Shown here in pieces: positions 1 to 10,546 of a stretch of 64,000 nt of DNA (its first letter is position 1; every line of letters begins with the position of its first letter). The stretch covers positions 131,609 to 195,608 of the forward strand of contig MU004199.1 in the NCBI GenBank assembly GCA_010093605.1, written 5' to 3'. The translations under genes were made by a program, and so were the position numbers. The stretch comes from Lophium mytilinum. Its lineage: Eukaryota > Ascomycota > Dothideomycetes > Mytilinidiales > Mytilinidiaceae. A model generated the notes under the pieces. It saw only the letters and a program-made list of their open reading frames with translations. It did no database searches and had not been told where the DNA came from.

Positions 1-1000
1 GCTGCGAGATGCTCACGCTGGAGAATTTAGGGGTGGGAGATCGGCGATCTGGTCCGCTTTGGGGGCCGCAGTCAGCTATGTGGATATCGGGTATACTAGC
101 TTTCTGTATGAAGTGTAGTAGGCGGCGGTAGTTTGTGCCGATTTGTTCGACGCCGTGGCTGTCGTCAGACATGCTGAAACGCCCGCCCATGCGAAGAAAT
201 TTCTGGATTTTGTGAGTTGGGGGCGGTTGATGAGGAGCTTCCAGGGACAACATACCTCACAGACCTCGAGACATGGATATGGCTCGTCCAGGCCCTTCCG
301 GAGCGCAGCAGAATTCAGTTCCAACACACCATCGTATGATATGATGTACTCCAGATTACGCAGTGCCTTGGTCCAGACGCCCTCGAACCTCCTCAGGCCA
401 GCATTGGGCTCGTCGCTCATAAGCCTTATTAGGTCGAAATGCCCCACGATGGCGGGTTGGAGAGCTTGGAGCATCTCGTACTGCGAATCGAAGTAGTCCT
501 CAAAGAGCCGTTCATCTGTGCCTCCTGCTATCTCGCGAGCTTTCTGGTATGTCGCCTTGTCGAAGTCAATCGGTACTGTATGGACGTGATGAACAGAGCC
601 AATGAGGAAGTCGTAAGGGTGCTTTGCGACGAGCGATCGTATGAGTCCCAGAGTTGATGGCCGTATCCATTCCGTCTCAAAGGCAACAGGTAGCGCAATT
701 TGTCCGGTATACGTTTCCCTCAGCCGCACGGCTTCCGCGTAAAACGCGTCGGTCAACTGAACAAGGCCTTCCTCCGTGTAATCCGATTCCTGCGCCATTG
801 TCAGCTACGCCTCCTATGGCTGATATGAGAAGCAATGTACGCACCTCCTCTGGATAAAAGTCCTCCTTCTCTCGGTGCATATGCTCCGTCAGCGCATAAG
901 ACTGGAACCCTCTTGCTATCGCTGTTTGCACCACTTCTTCCAGCGTGTTCTTCGCATGGGCGCAGAACTGGCCCGAATGGCTGTGATGCGAGTAGGGCAT
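1..1000 (-). CDS. HIS2: Histidinol-phosphatase, PHP family (3' end cut by window)
   Basis: Dephosphorylates histidinol phosphate to histidinol in histidine biosynthesis, in the cytosol. Exons 1000-845, 789-256 and 202-1 join in phase (donors GTGCGT and GTATGT, acceptors CGCAG and TCCAG); the C-terminus runs off the left edge without a stop. The N-terminus has the PHP metal-binding HSHSGQF motif (His6 and His8). Further PHP signatures are an ETEW segment, GSVHHVHT, GHFDLIR and, in exon 3, SDDSHG. All match the fungal HIS2 type rather than the bacterial HisB type. A non-ATG codon lies upstream in frame, but the ATG at 1000 gives the usual family start (MPYSHHSHSG). It stands alone, transcribed in the same direction as the dehydrogenase to its right. 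I am confident of the family; the exact exon 2 acceptor was chosen among several nearby AG dinucleotides because it restores the family reading. Confidence 0.93.
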
Positions 1001-1530
1001 TTTGGAAGTAGGCAAAAAGCTACAATGACAAGCTCCAAGGTCAATTGCGCTGGGGGCAGCTGAGAGATGTAGATGTAGTCGAATTAAGGCATGTTGAAGA
1101 TCGTGGATAGGCTGGGTGACGTTGCGATCGGAATGGGAGAGGTGCAGCAGAGAAGGCCCGATTTTCTAAAATCGTTGCCATGCTTGGCAACGGCGAGATG
1201 CACCACGACACGGTGCCAGACTGATCAACATCAACCCTAGACCGAGCTCGTCAGTTGCCCGAGATCTCCATCTGGGTTCATCTCGTTATCAACTCAAGCT
1301 TTAATTCGCCGATTGATTTACTATTCGCGGGTTAGAGTGGACCGTGTCAAGTGCTAGAGAAGATCAACATGAACTCAATGAATTGAAGACTCCAACGCGG
1401 TAGCTATCGCCATATTATCTTCTCTCTGCTACCTAATCAGCAATTCCCGGCTGTCTCTCTTATCGTGTCCATTCTCATCTCGCTTCTCAATACATATGTC
1501 TCCTAATAAGGTATTCTTTCCCACCAACCT
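1001..1530. other. Intergenic, HIS2 promoter side
   Basis: This stretch separates the HIS2 start from the stop of the next minus-strand gene, so it should hold the HIS2 promoter and the dehydrogenase terminator. I see no ORF with coding character, no repeat and no RNA gene. There is a pyrimidine-rich stretch near 1410-1480. Confidence 0.6.
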
Positions 1531-2571
1531 CTAAAAATTCTTCGTAACCCCCGGCACAATAGCCTCTAATCGTCCCACCAACTCCTCCCACACCCTCTCC
1601 TGCACTCTTTCCCCCTCCGGCTTCGACAACACTCCACCCGGTGGCGTAACCTTACAATCAGCTAAGTACTTTCCATGCGTCTCTGGCCCTTGGCTAGCTG
1701 CATACACTAGCGTTCTGCTGCCAACTTCCGTCGTTCGAGCGAACAAGAACTTCGCGATCCGAAGGTCCCAGCCGCCTTCACGCGCTAGCTCCCTATCAGA
1801 CGTCTCGTTAGCAGCGCGCTTGTTCGATAGGCTCAGTAGATTTGAAGGGGTAATAGCTTACGAATGACACAGCCCTGGGGTCAGACAATTGACCGTAACC
1901 CCCAGCTCCTCCGCCGTATGCTCCCCCGCAAACGCCCTAAGCCCAACTATCTGCAGCAGTTTGCTGACTTCATACCGGTCGGTCCCATCAAACTTCGCCT
2001 CGTCGTTCAGCGCCTCGAATATCTTCCCGTCCAGCGCCGCCTGCTCCTTGAACTTAGTCCAGGCGTGGACCTCCGAGGACGTGATGCTAAGGGTAGGCTT
2101 CGAGCCGTACCGTTTGCCCGTCTCCTTCATCTTCGGCAGCAGCAAGAACGCCAGTAAAAACGTCGCAATCACATTAACCGTTACCATCGTTTCAGTCCCC
2201 TCCACCAGCGCAAAGTTCGCGGGAGCTATGCCCGCATTAGCACAGACGATGTCGACGCGTTCTAGCTCTGCTGCGCGCGCTGCGAAGGCGCGGACCGAGG
2301 CGTAGCTGGCCATGTCGAGCTGCCAGACCTGGACGACGGAGGCGGCGCACTTGGTGGACTGCTCGATGTCGGCCTTGGCGGCATTGCCTTTGTCGACGCT
2401 GCGGACGCCGAGGATGACGGTGCTGGCGCCCAGGCGTGTGAAGTGGCGCGCTGCTTCTTTTCCTAGGCCAGTGTTGCTGCCGGTTACGATGACGGTTTTG
2501 CCAGCGTAGGAGCCGCTGGGGTAGGGTGGGGTGACGAAGAGTTGGGAGTAGATGAAACTGGGGACGGACAT
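1531..2571 (-). CDS. Short-chain dehydrogenase/reductase, retinol dehydrogenase-like
   Basis: NAD(P)-dependent oxidoreductase of the classical SDR superfamily; the substrate cannot be read from the sequence. Two exons, 2571-1862 and 1792-1531, join in phase (donor GTAAGC, acceptor CTGATAG) to give 323 residues, a usual length for fungal retinol-dehydrogenase-like SDRs. The Rossmann glycine motif TGSNTGLG lies at residues 30-37, NAG at 112-114, a catalytic serine candidate at 164-165, and YEVSK (Tyr200, Lys204) completes the active site. The C-terminal exon carries the substrate-loop region, with PGGVLSKP. It is divergent from the aldo-keto reductase to the right, which could indicate a shared small metabolic unit, but that is inference from position only. 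Confidence 0.9.
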
Positions 2572-3669
2572 GATCGTGATAGGCTAGGGGTTTGTTTTGA
2601 TGTGAGTTTGTTGATAGTTTGATTGTGAGGAAGAGAGATGAGTATTGCGAGTACAGGCTCTTATATGAGGTTGAAGGAATGGGGATAGGAGTTAGTACTT
2701 CGATGAAGAACGCCTCTCTAGAGGAATGACGAAGACGATAGTCCAGCTAAAGCGTCGTCGGCAGTAAGGTTCAGCCGACATCCTTTCATGGTGGTTGCAC
2801 AATGGTTCCATTCGTGGAGTAGTCGGGGAGACAATTCCGGGTGACCTATAGGAGACTGGAAACCTGGAAAGGAATAGCGCATTTCGTCATCCCGGTTATC
2901 GTCCAGAGTAGAGAGTGACCAATGAAATCAAAGTTTCTTGAAGTGTCTTTGAATGAGATAAGAGTGATGAACAGTGCTACAGTGCTGAAACTCCAACTCT
3001 TTTTATCACCATTATACCCTCCATAACCAAACTCTTCTCGACCGAGCATAGAAGTTGTCTGCGAGTAATTCTTGTGGCAACACCAGTGTACGTACATCCA
3101 TCCCGACTTCAGTGGGCTTCGTTCGACATGGCCTTCATGGCGGCCGCACTTTGTATATTAACGCCGGCAGCAATCCACCTCGCAAGGACAAACTACGGAT
3201 GAAGGTGATGCTTCCAGAATGCTCCTCACGATGGAGTTTGCGGACTTCCACAGAGTATCGCGGCGAAGGTGCGATAGGTTCTGATTGGTTCCTCGTAGAG
3301 TATTTCCCAAATAGACCTAGCTTAATTTGACGAAGATGGCTTTCATCACGTGTTCCACCCTCCTGGGAAATATTCCTCGAGCCTTGCCTACATCGCGTCC
3401 TATATCCATTGTCTCCGTCCACGACCACTAAGCCATAAACACTGTCTCCGCAAAGCTCTCGGTAGGTTTCGGGGTCAACATTTCTTAAATCCGGTGCCTG
3501 AATCATCAATCACCTCCACCTGCCCTATATGATGTAAAATCAGTGGCGTATATATAGGATTGTATTCCTCGTAGATATTATACCATAACACCACCAATTT
3601 CAACACTCTCGTCTTCGTTCAAATCTCCAGAAACTTCATTCCTCAGACCAAGCCGTTCCATATCGAAAA
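2572..3669. promoter_or_regulatory. Divergent promoter region, SDR / aldo-keto reductase
   Basis: About 1.1 kb between the starts of two divergent oxidoreductase genes, so it should hold both promoters. Short ORFs here have no recognisable protein character. A TATA-like tatatatagg lies near 3549-3558, about 115 bp upstream of the reductase ATG. Nothing else stands out. Confidence 0.5.
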
Positions 3670-4849
3670 ATGATTCCACCACCCATCCCCGCCTCCCTCC
3701 AAGCCAGCCTCGACGCCACAAAAGTCGACTATGTCCAACTCGGTTCCTCTGGCCTCCGCGTCTCCGTCCCCATCCTCGGGACCATGGCCATCGGCAGCAA
3801 AGAATGGATGCCATGGACCATCGAAGAAGCCGAGGGACTCGAGTTATTAAAGGCAGCATATGACAGAGGTAGCTCTCATACCCAGCTCACAAAAATCGCA
3901 TCCACCTAACACACTCCACAGGCCTCACAACCTGGGACACCGCCAACGTCTACTCCAGCGGCGTGAACGAAGAAATCGTCGGCAAAGCAATCAAGACGTT
4001 CGACCTCCCCCGCTCAAAACTCACCATCCTCGCGAAAATCATGGGCACCGTCCCCGAAGAAGCCGGCATCTTCAACTGGTTCTACGAGCCCCAGCTCGCT
4101 GCGAGCAAAGACTACGTCAACCAAGGCGGTTCGTCGTCCCCCTCCCCTGCTCTCCCATCCCCTTTACTAACCCCCTCACAGGCCTCTCCCGCGGCGCCAT
4201 CTTCAAAGCCGTCGACGCCTCCTTGAAGAGACTAGGCACAGACTACATCGACCTCCTCCAAATCCACCGCTACGACCCCACCGTCCCGCCCGCCGAAACC
4301 ATGAAAGCCCTCCACGACCTTGTCGAATCCGGAAAAGTCCGCTACATCGGCGCCAGCAGCATGTGGGCGTACCAATTCGCGACCCTCCAGTTCACCGCCG
4401 AAGCGCACAACTGGACGAAGTTCGTCAGCATGCAGAACCGCTACAACCTGGCGTACCGCGAGGAGGAGCGCGAGATGAACGCGTTCTGCAAGGAGACGGG
4501 CGTCGGGCTAATCCCGTGGGGGGCGCTGTCTGGGGGTTTGTTGGCGAAGCCGTGGGGGGAGGAGAGTGGGAGGAGTGGGATGGCGAAGATGATGGGAGGC
4601 GTGACGGAGGCGGATGTGGCGATTAACAAGAGGGTGCAGGAGGTGGCGGAGAAGAGGGGGTGGAAGATGGGGCAGGTGGCGTTGGCGTGGGTGAGGGCGA
4701 AGGGGGCGATTCCGATTGTGGGGTTGGCGAGTTCGAGTGTGGAGAGGTTGGATGAGGCGTGTGGGATAAGAGGGAAGGACTTGAGTGAAGAAGAGGTCAA
4801 GTATTTGGAGGAGCCGTATGTGCCGAAGCCGGTTGCTGGGCACTCTTGA
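3670..4849 (+). CDS. Aldo-keto reductase
   Basis: NADPH-dependent reductase of carbonyl compounds, (beta/alpha)8 barrel, probably cytosolic. Exons 3670-3868, 3922-4128 and 4182-4849 give 357 residues. The catalytic tetrad is visible: Asp72 and Tyr77 in WDTANVYSSG, Lys105 in LTILAKI and His164 in LLQIHRYD. The C-terminal segment GAIPIVGLASSSVERLDEA is the usual cofactor-phosphate loop. The second intron uses an atypical donor, GTTCGT, but it is the only one that restores the frame into GLSRGAIFKAVDASL, and CTAAC precedes its acceptor. A longer open frame reading back from exon 3 through the introns is an artefact. Third-position GC rises in the last exon. The substrate is unknown; versicolorin- or aryl-alcohol-type reductases are close relatives by length and motif. 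Confidence 0.93.
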
Positions 4850-5690
4850 GGTTGATGAGAGGGAGAGAGCGGTGAGAGGGGCAGTTGGGGATCACTGGCG
4901 ATATAGAGAAGAGAAAAGACAGTGGTAGTTGTCGTATTGAAAGTTTCGCTTTCCACTGCGCAGCAGATGCTTTGAGAGGGCTTTGAACCCAATTAGTTGT
5001 TCTTTAGTAGATGACAGTACTCGCTCATCACGGATCCACTCCATTGGCGTCAGAATGTACGCTCTATTCGCTCCCAAGTTAGCTCCACTCTATTCCATTT
5101 CAATCGCTGGTCTCTACTGGGCGTATAGTCGACATACTCCCCCTTCATTCCTAGGAATAGCGTCTCAGCCCAATACGCAGTTGTCATCACCGCCCTTGCT
5201 ATGAAATATAGACTTTGCAACTGCAAACGCTTCGCCCAAACTGGCGGCCGACCACCAAAAGGTTGATACATCTAGGGCCATATCACCGGTATGTAACCAT
5301 GGTACACACGGAAGTCATGTGTGTAGAAGATAGTCTGCAGTTGAATCCAGAGCATCAGACCCAGAAGCCCGTTCCTCCACTCGGGCGCAACAGCCAGAAT
5401 AGCGAATAAAGCTTTCAGCCACAACGGTGTCGAATGCAGCTGTGGAAAGATATCTCCGTCGAGGACGGCACTGCAGATGTTCCGCCAAATTGTATGATCG
5501 GCGACCAGATCGATGTGAGTGGAACTTGAGCATCTCTTTGGAGCCGGTTCCATGCTACGCGCTGGCTCGGCGCAAACTTCACGCTCATGCCTGTAGAACC
5601 AAGCTTGTCGTAGTTGCCAGATAGACCGTGGGCGACGTGGACGCGCAGGAAGCCTGATACGCAGCTCACGCGTTCGCAGGCAGCGGCGGC
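4850..5690. other. Intergenic, downstream of the aldo-keto reductase
   Basis: No supported gene. On the minus strand, roughly 5272-5560, there is an open frame with protein-like composition (many Trp, Leu and Ile), but it has no recognisable family, no clear start and frame changes at its left part, so I do not call it a gene. It may be an old coding remnant. Confidence 0.4.
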
Positions 5691-5696
5691 GGTGGC

Positions 5697-6339
5697 ACGG
5701 TTTTCGGAAGGGTGCCAATGCAAACTTCACCACCTTCGCCCCCGAAGCCGTCCTCAAGGCCTTCCACCCCAAGACAGCCGCCTTCACAGCCATCAAGAAC
5801 GACCACAAGGAAGCTATCCGCCGGCTCGCGTGGCCGCGCGAGACCAACATCGACCTCGGCATTCTCCAGTGCAAGCCTATTCGCGCAGATGGCGACGAGG
5901 AACTCTACGCTTCCCCGCGACGACATGGTGCAAGCCATGGGTGCATTCTGCGCGTCGACCGCGCACGCGGGCGTGAACCCAGGACTCGTCGAAGGCGTAT
6001 ATAGCGGGCAGATTGTGTCGGCCACCCGGGATACGGACGCCGCGGCGAGTTGCCCACCACTCGATGTCACTGCTGGTGGGTTCGTTGATATGTGCAAGGC
6101 AAGATTGATCAACGCCATTGATGGGTGTAAGTGCTTTCCCCTTCTTTTGGATTTGACACGTTTCCCCTGGAGAGGCTGACGAATGTTGTGTGACGTTGTA
6201 GGCGACGTTGGGAAGCGCTCGAGCGAGCTGTGGAAACAGAGCGGCGCCTTCTATCGCGACTGTGTTACGTGGTATATTGGCAGGCAACCGTATGTTAGGC
6301 AGCTTAGCGTCAGTGCGGCCAACTCGACTGGCGTATGAA
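5697..6339 (+). pseudogene. Coding relic or mis-framed small gene, unknown family
   Basis: I do not recognise the family. Two adjacent segments look coding in different frames. The first, about 5700-5915, reads like a real protein (KAFHPKTAAFTAIKNDHKEA, then NIDLGILQCKPIRADGDEEL). The second begins near 5915 (RDDMVQAMGAFCAST), crosses a good intron at 6128-6201 (donor GTAAGT, acceptor GTTGTAG) and ends with WKQSGAFYRDCVTWYIG and a stop at 6337-6339. The change of frame near 5920 is one base. Either this is a decayed gene, a sequence error, or one of the two segments is a shadow. At least four cysteines in the second segment would suit a secreted protein, but no signal peptide is found upstream. 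Confidence 0.35.
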
Positions 6340-7012
6340 GAAGTGTGTTATACCATTAGAATAATAATAAGCCGGGCGCTAAGGAGTAAATTAATTAAAC
6401 CCTTTGGATTCTTAGACTACAGGACAGAAGCTAACTTAACTGGCTGAAGAAGCTGAGAGGTAATAGGGCAGTCCGCTCTCGCAACGGGCGGGGATTGCAC
6501 CACGCATCTCTATGCAGAGAAAGGGTGATTTCCGGGAGTTTCTTAACCGGGATCGCCCACACCCTTTATGGGAGCAGCCCCGCTCTGCTTAAATTGAGAC
6601 ATATGCGATAGCACAAGGCCGAAGTTGGCCTGTACATAACAAGCAAATGCTTCTGAAGATTGCTAGACGCAAAGCTAAGGTTTGGCTGACACCTTCTAAT
6701 TGTGGCTGATGACCTGCAAGAAGATTCTGTTGCCCCGAGGCTATACCTTGGATGATCTAGACGTACTCGTCACTTCGTGCCACTATACCAGCAAGTCAAA
6801 AGTCATTAAAACAAATGTATATGATTTTTCATTGAGGTCTGATGAAAGGATGATATGAAGTCTGTGGAAATTTGTGCAGGCTGGTAAAAATGGGTATATT
6901 GTAGGGTAGTTAGCTTGGGAAAGACGCTCATCTGAGACATTCAGGAAGGAAACAAGTCTCGTAGCCCAACGAGAGGGATGGTAGCAAAAGGGGGCATCGT
7001 GGCTATGAGTGT
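6340..7012. other. Intergenic
   Basis: No gene is supported. The part at 6355-6450 is AT-rich (taataataag, taaattaatta). The rest is featureless and should include the terminator of the minus-strand dehydrogenase that ends at 7013. Confidence 0.5.
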
Positions 7013-8189
7013 TCATCCGTGTCCCATCGGTCGGTGAATTGGTAGCTCAGCGACATCCTGCCACCCCTTCCCAAGCACTTCAGTAACTTGATGGTCGGTC
7101 CAGTACCAAACATTCTTTTGGAGATCCTTGTTCTCTGACAACAAGCTGGGCTTGCTTTCTGCGGCTATCGGAACGAAGTACTTGCCCTTGATATCCTTCA
7201 CCTCGACGTCTTTGCTTGTTGCAAGGAACAAAGCGGAAGCGGCGCCATCCTCTACGGTTTGTCCTGCGGCTCTGACTGCTGATTTGAAGGCCGAGCCGAT
7301 GAAGTTGCCAAGGAACAGCTTCCAGGTCTCATATGCATCAGTCGATATGTTCCCTGGGAAGAAGCTATTCACGTAGACGTTGGACACGCCCTTCTTCTGA
7401 AGCCGCTTCGCCAGTTCTCGCGTAAACATGAGAACGGCGAGCTTGGCTCGCGCATAACGCCATGCACTGTCGAGTAATACGAGCGATTTCGTTGGCTTCG
7501 GCGACTTTAGCAGCGTGAGATCGAGCTCTAGGCAAGCCATATGAAGAGAGGAATTGGAATCGACAATTCGCGCACCGCCAAAGGTCGCCGCCGTCCTCTC
7601 GATCAACGGTAGGAGGATGTTAGTAAGGACAAAATGGCCGACATGAATGATCGCAAACACAGACTCGATGCCATCTGGAGACAAGGAGTAATCTGGGGTC
7701 GCCAAAGTAGCTGGTACCTGACGCGTCAGCCGCATCCACAGCACCCGCCCCCGGTATCCAGATCATGAGCATAACATTCGACTTACCAGCATTGTTGAAG
7801 AGGATGTCCAATCGATCGAGTTTGCTGAGAAGCTCATTCGATGCTCTTGCGACGTCCTTGACGCTACCAAGGTCGCAAGGTACGAACTCGGTTCTTCTTT
7901 CAACGTCGCTCCGCTTCAGGCCTTTCTGGTTCACCCATTCGGAGATTGCGTCTTGGTATTTCGAGGCGCTGCGCGCGAGGATGTATACCTTGGAGATGCC
8001 ATGGAGTAGTAGCTGTGCGGTGATTTCGCGGCCGATGCCTGATTGGCCACCTGTGATGACGGCAACCTTGCCCGACAGATCAGGGGTGTCCGCAAGCTTG
8101 AAGTTGTGGTGAGTGGTAAGGCCCCCTGCGCTTAGCAGAGTCAAAGGATTGTAGGATGGGAGAGTCGACACGGGATTGTAGAGCTTCAT
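7013..8189 (-). CDS. Short-chain dehydrogenase/reductase
   Basis: NAD(P)-dependent oxidoreductase of the SDR superfamily, 366 residues, substrate unknown. Exons are 8189-7787 and 7710-7013. The glycine motif TGGQSGIG is at residues 46-53, and YARAK supplies the catalytic Tyr and Lys near the middle of exon 2. The intron falls inside the NNAG motif: donor GTAAGT follows AATGCTG, and only the acceptor at 7712-7711 keeps the frame, giving NNAAT rather than NNAGT. A second AG 6 nt upstream would give NAG but shifts the frame. The C-terminal part (NSFFPGNISTDAYETWKLFL) matches fungal retinol-dehydrogenase-like SDRs. It is a distant paralogue of the SDR at 1.5-2.6 kb, with about 40 extra residues in this one. 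Confidence 0.9.
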
Positions 8190-9955
8190 GGTGTTGAGTC
8201 AGGTGAGCTGGAGGGCTCAACAGCGACCCCGAAATTCGATGCCGAACAGTTGTACAACTGGCGTGCCCCAGATCACGCAGAGAAGATGACTGCGGGCTTA
8301 CTTCGTGGAGATGGAGTCGAACTGGGTGATCATCATGACGGATGCGATTCCAGAATGACATCAAGCACTCTATCGTGATCACGTGTCGCACGTGACAGTG
8401 GCTCTAGACCTTTCACAATTATGGCGCACACGGCTCCCCTCGGACTATGCAAGCTGCAGGCCTTGTGCATGACTTGCACTTGCACACTCGAGACCCTGAC
8501 GCTGCTCGGGACAGCCGACTCGAAGCATGACTCGGCGCTGTTTTCACTGGAGCCCACGTGCACCCCCACCGGAAAAAGAGGAACCACAGCACAGCAGTCC
8601 ACAGAAGGGTGGGACTGGAAAAGAAAGTTTGCAAAGTCGGCAGCGTTCCTGCGTCCCGTTGGTCGACACGGAGCCAGTGACAAGCTACTACGGGCCGGAT
8701 TCCCCATGCACCTTGCCCCTGGGCCTCGCTGGCGGTCTTTTTGAGCGCAAAGTGCAAGTCCAGCCTTCCCACTCGCTGCGACGGCAAATGACTTATGGGT
8801 CGCGCCCGCTGTCACTGGTTGCTAGCAGCCCTAAGTCACCGGCAAACGGGACACTTTCCACATGGCCGAGATGTGCCGCACGGCGCAGGAACAGGCGCCG
8901 CCGGGAGTGCTCCACGCCTCACTCGTCGACGCTTCGGCACGTCGAGCGGACTGTCGCCTGTCATCATGTCGACGACCTTCCGTCTTCGCCGGCCGCCTTG
9001 GAGTCCAACGGAGCGATACGGAGCTGCCAACTACCCAGCATGCCAGTGTGCCAGCATGCCGACTCTCCAGGGCCGTTCCAAGGTTCTTTCCAGCCACAAG
9101 ACAGTGAGTCGTGACAACACACACCGCAGCCAGCCCGGACAGCCAGCCCGGAGGCAGGTTTTGACTGCGTGAGATGCACGCGGTGCCAATCAGAGGACCT
9201 CGTAAGCCTAATTTCTGAGACTCAACGCTGACGACTGCATGCGGGCCTGGCGTCTTTGGCGGCACAGCAATGGCGAGCGTCTTGTGCTGCGACTGTGGCA
9301 GAGTCCGGCGGGCACTGCAGCGTGTGTGTTTCGAGAGAACTCTTTTGCGTCCCGCGTGAAAGGTTTGGCGTTAGGAGGGTCTCGCGGAGAGACTGGCGAA
9401 GAGCCTGGCGAAGGATCTGCCGTCGAAGTGAAAACTCTTTCTCCCGGCCATGTGGCCAGCTAACAAGATCTTTGGTAGGCACTACAGTAACCCGAACCAG
9501 AGCGGTCTTCGGCGATGAGGTGGATCAGGGACGAGTCAACTCGCATTGGCTCCTCGGGCTATAGCACGACTCCTGTTGGCTCAGCCCGTCGCCCGCCCCT
9601 CCGCGCAACAGCTTTGGAGGCTGGAGGCCACCCCTGATGCCAGCACGCGTGCTGCCACTATAGCGCCGATTCGTCCCCTTCTCGGAACAGTTCCTGAGCG
9701 TGGCGCCTGCTGGGTGGTGTGCCGCCGTCGTGCTGGGTCAGCCCGAGAGCGCCCGTTTAAAGATCTTCCCACCCCCCGTCCCCAGTCCTGCACCCTACAC
9801 TCTTTCCAAGCTGGGACTTGACAAACACTCTCTTTTTGCTTCAAGCTTCACTCTCTTAGCTTCAGCATACAGTCCTTCAACGTAACATCATTATCAACTC
9901 TCACGCTTCTATATACCAACTTTCTACCGTACACCTTTCCACCGCACATATCAAC
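8190..9955. other. Long intergenic region upstream of the BYS1 gene
   Basis: About 1.8 kb between two divergent genes. Many overlapping open frames exist on both strands at 8330-9560, but they are mutually contradictory, low in hydrophobic content and belong to no family I know; GC-rich composition explains them. A local imperfect repeat of CCAGCATGCC lies near 9037-9062. A pyrimidine-rich leader and a TATATA at 9910-9915 precede the BYS1 ATG, so the last few hundred bases are the likely promoter. Confidence 0.5.
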
Positions 9956-10546
9956 ATGCAGTTCCTCACTGTCGCCGCCGCCGCGCTCTTCGCCGCATCC
10001 AGTGTCGCAGCCTCCTCAGGTGGTGCCGCATACGTCTACAACAAGTGCTCCGCGCCCGTCAACCTCTGGTCTGTCTCAGCCGACAGTGTAGGCTCCATGG
10101 TCACCATCAAGCCCGGTGGCACCTACAGTGAAGCCTACAAGACGCCTTCCGTCGGAGGCGTATCCCTCAAGCTGACCTTCAACGACACTTGCGACGGCGC
10201 CCCTATCTCCCAGCTCGAGTACACCAAGGACCCGTCCATGGGCCTCATCTTTGGCGACATGTCTAACGTCAACTGCGGAACATCTGAGTGCCCCTTCAAG
10301 ACCTCCGGCTGGTATCTGGACATGGGCAGCGCCTCCTGCCCTACCCGCAGCTGCGCGCCCAACGCTGCCAGCTGCACCGGCGCATACATCGCCTACAACG
10401 ACGACGTCAACACCATCTCGTGCGCTATCACGTCCGATATCCACCTCTACCTCTGCACCGACAACGCGCCCTCCAAGCGCGCTGTTCTCGAGCATGCTCC
10501 CCACCGCCACGCGCATCACATCCGCCACCCGCACGTGCGGAGGTAG
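9956..10546 (+). CDS. BYS1-domain secreted protein (thaumatin-like fold)
   Basis: Single-exon gene, 196 residues. A signal peptide is clear (MQFLTVAAAALFAASSVAA, cleavage expected near residue 19), so the product is secreted. The mature part matches the BYS1 domain first described from the Blastomyces yeast-phase-specific protein: YVYNKCSAPVNLWSVS at the start, a glycine-threonine KPGGTYSEAY segment, LEYTKD, and a cysteine-rich second half; nine cysteines in all. The function of this family is not established; members are cell-surface or secreted and often induced in particular growth phases. The C-terminus is odd: a dibasic KR (possible kexin site) is followed by a His/Arg-rich tail, HAPHRHAHHIRHPHVRR. 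It lies upstream of the secreted cysteine-rich trio, but is not related to it in sequence. Confidence 0.93.
   Translation: MQFLTVAAAALFAASSVAASSGGAAYVYNKCSAPVNLWSVSADSVGSMVTIKPGGTYSEAYKTPSVGGVSLKLTFNDTCDGAPISQLEYTKDPSMGLIFGDMSNVNCGTSECPFKTSGWYLDMGSASCPTRSCAPNAASCTGAYIAYNDDVNTISCAITSDIHLYLCTDNAPSKRAVLEHAPHRHAHHIRHPHVRR

Noticed and set aside
5272-5723. Minus-strand protein-like frame rich in Trp and Leu
   Set aside because: No family, no convincing start, frame changes; may be a remnant, but evidence is too weak.
7711-7720. Alternative acceptor in the SDR gene that would give NNAG
   Set aside because: It restores the motif but shifts the downstream frame to a stop; the 6-nt later acceptor keeps the YxxxK exon in frame.
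1531-8189. Secondary-metabolite cluster around the SDR and aldo-keto reductase genes
   Set aside because: No polyketide synthase, peptide synthetase, terpene cyclase or P450 is present in the window.
8330-9560. Many overlapping open frames of 60-195 codons on both strands
   Set aside because: They contradict one another, lack domains and hydrophobic cores, and arise from high GC content.
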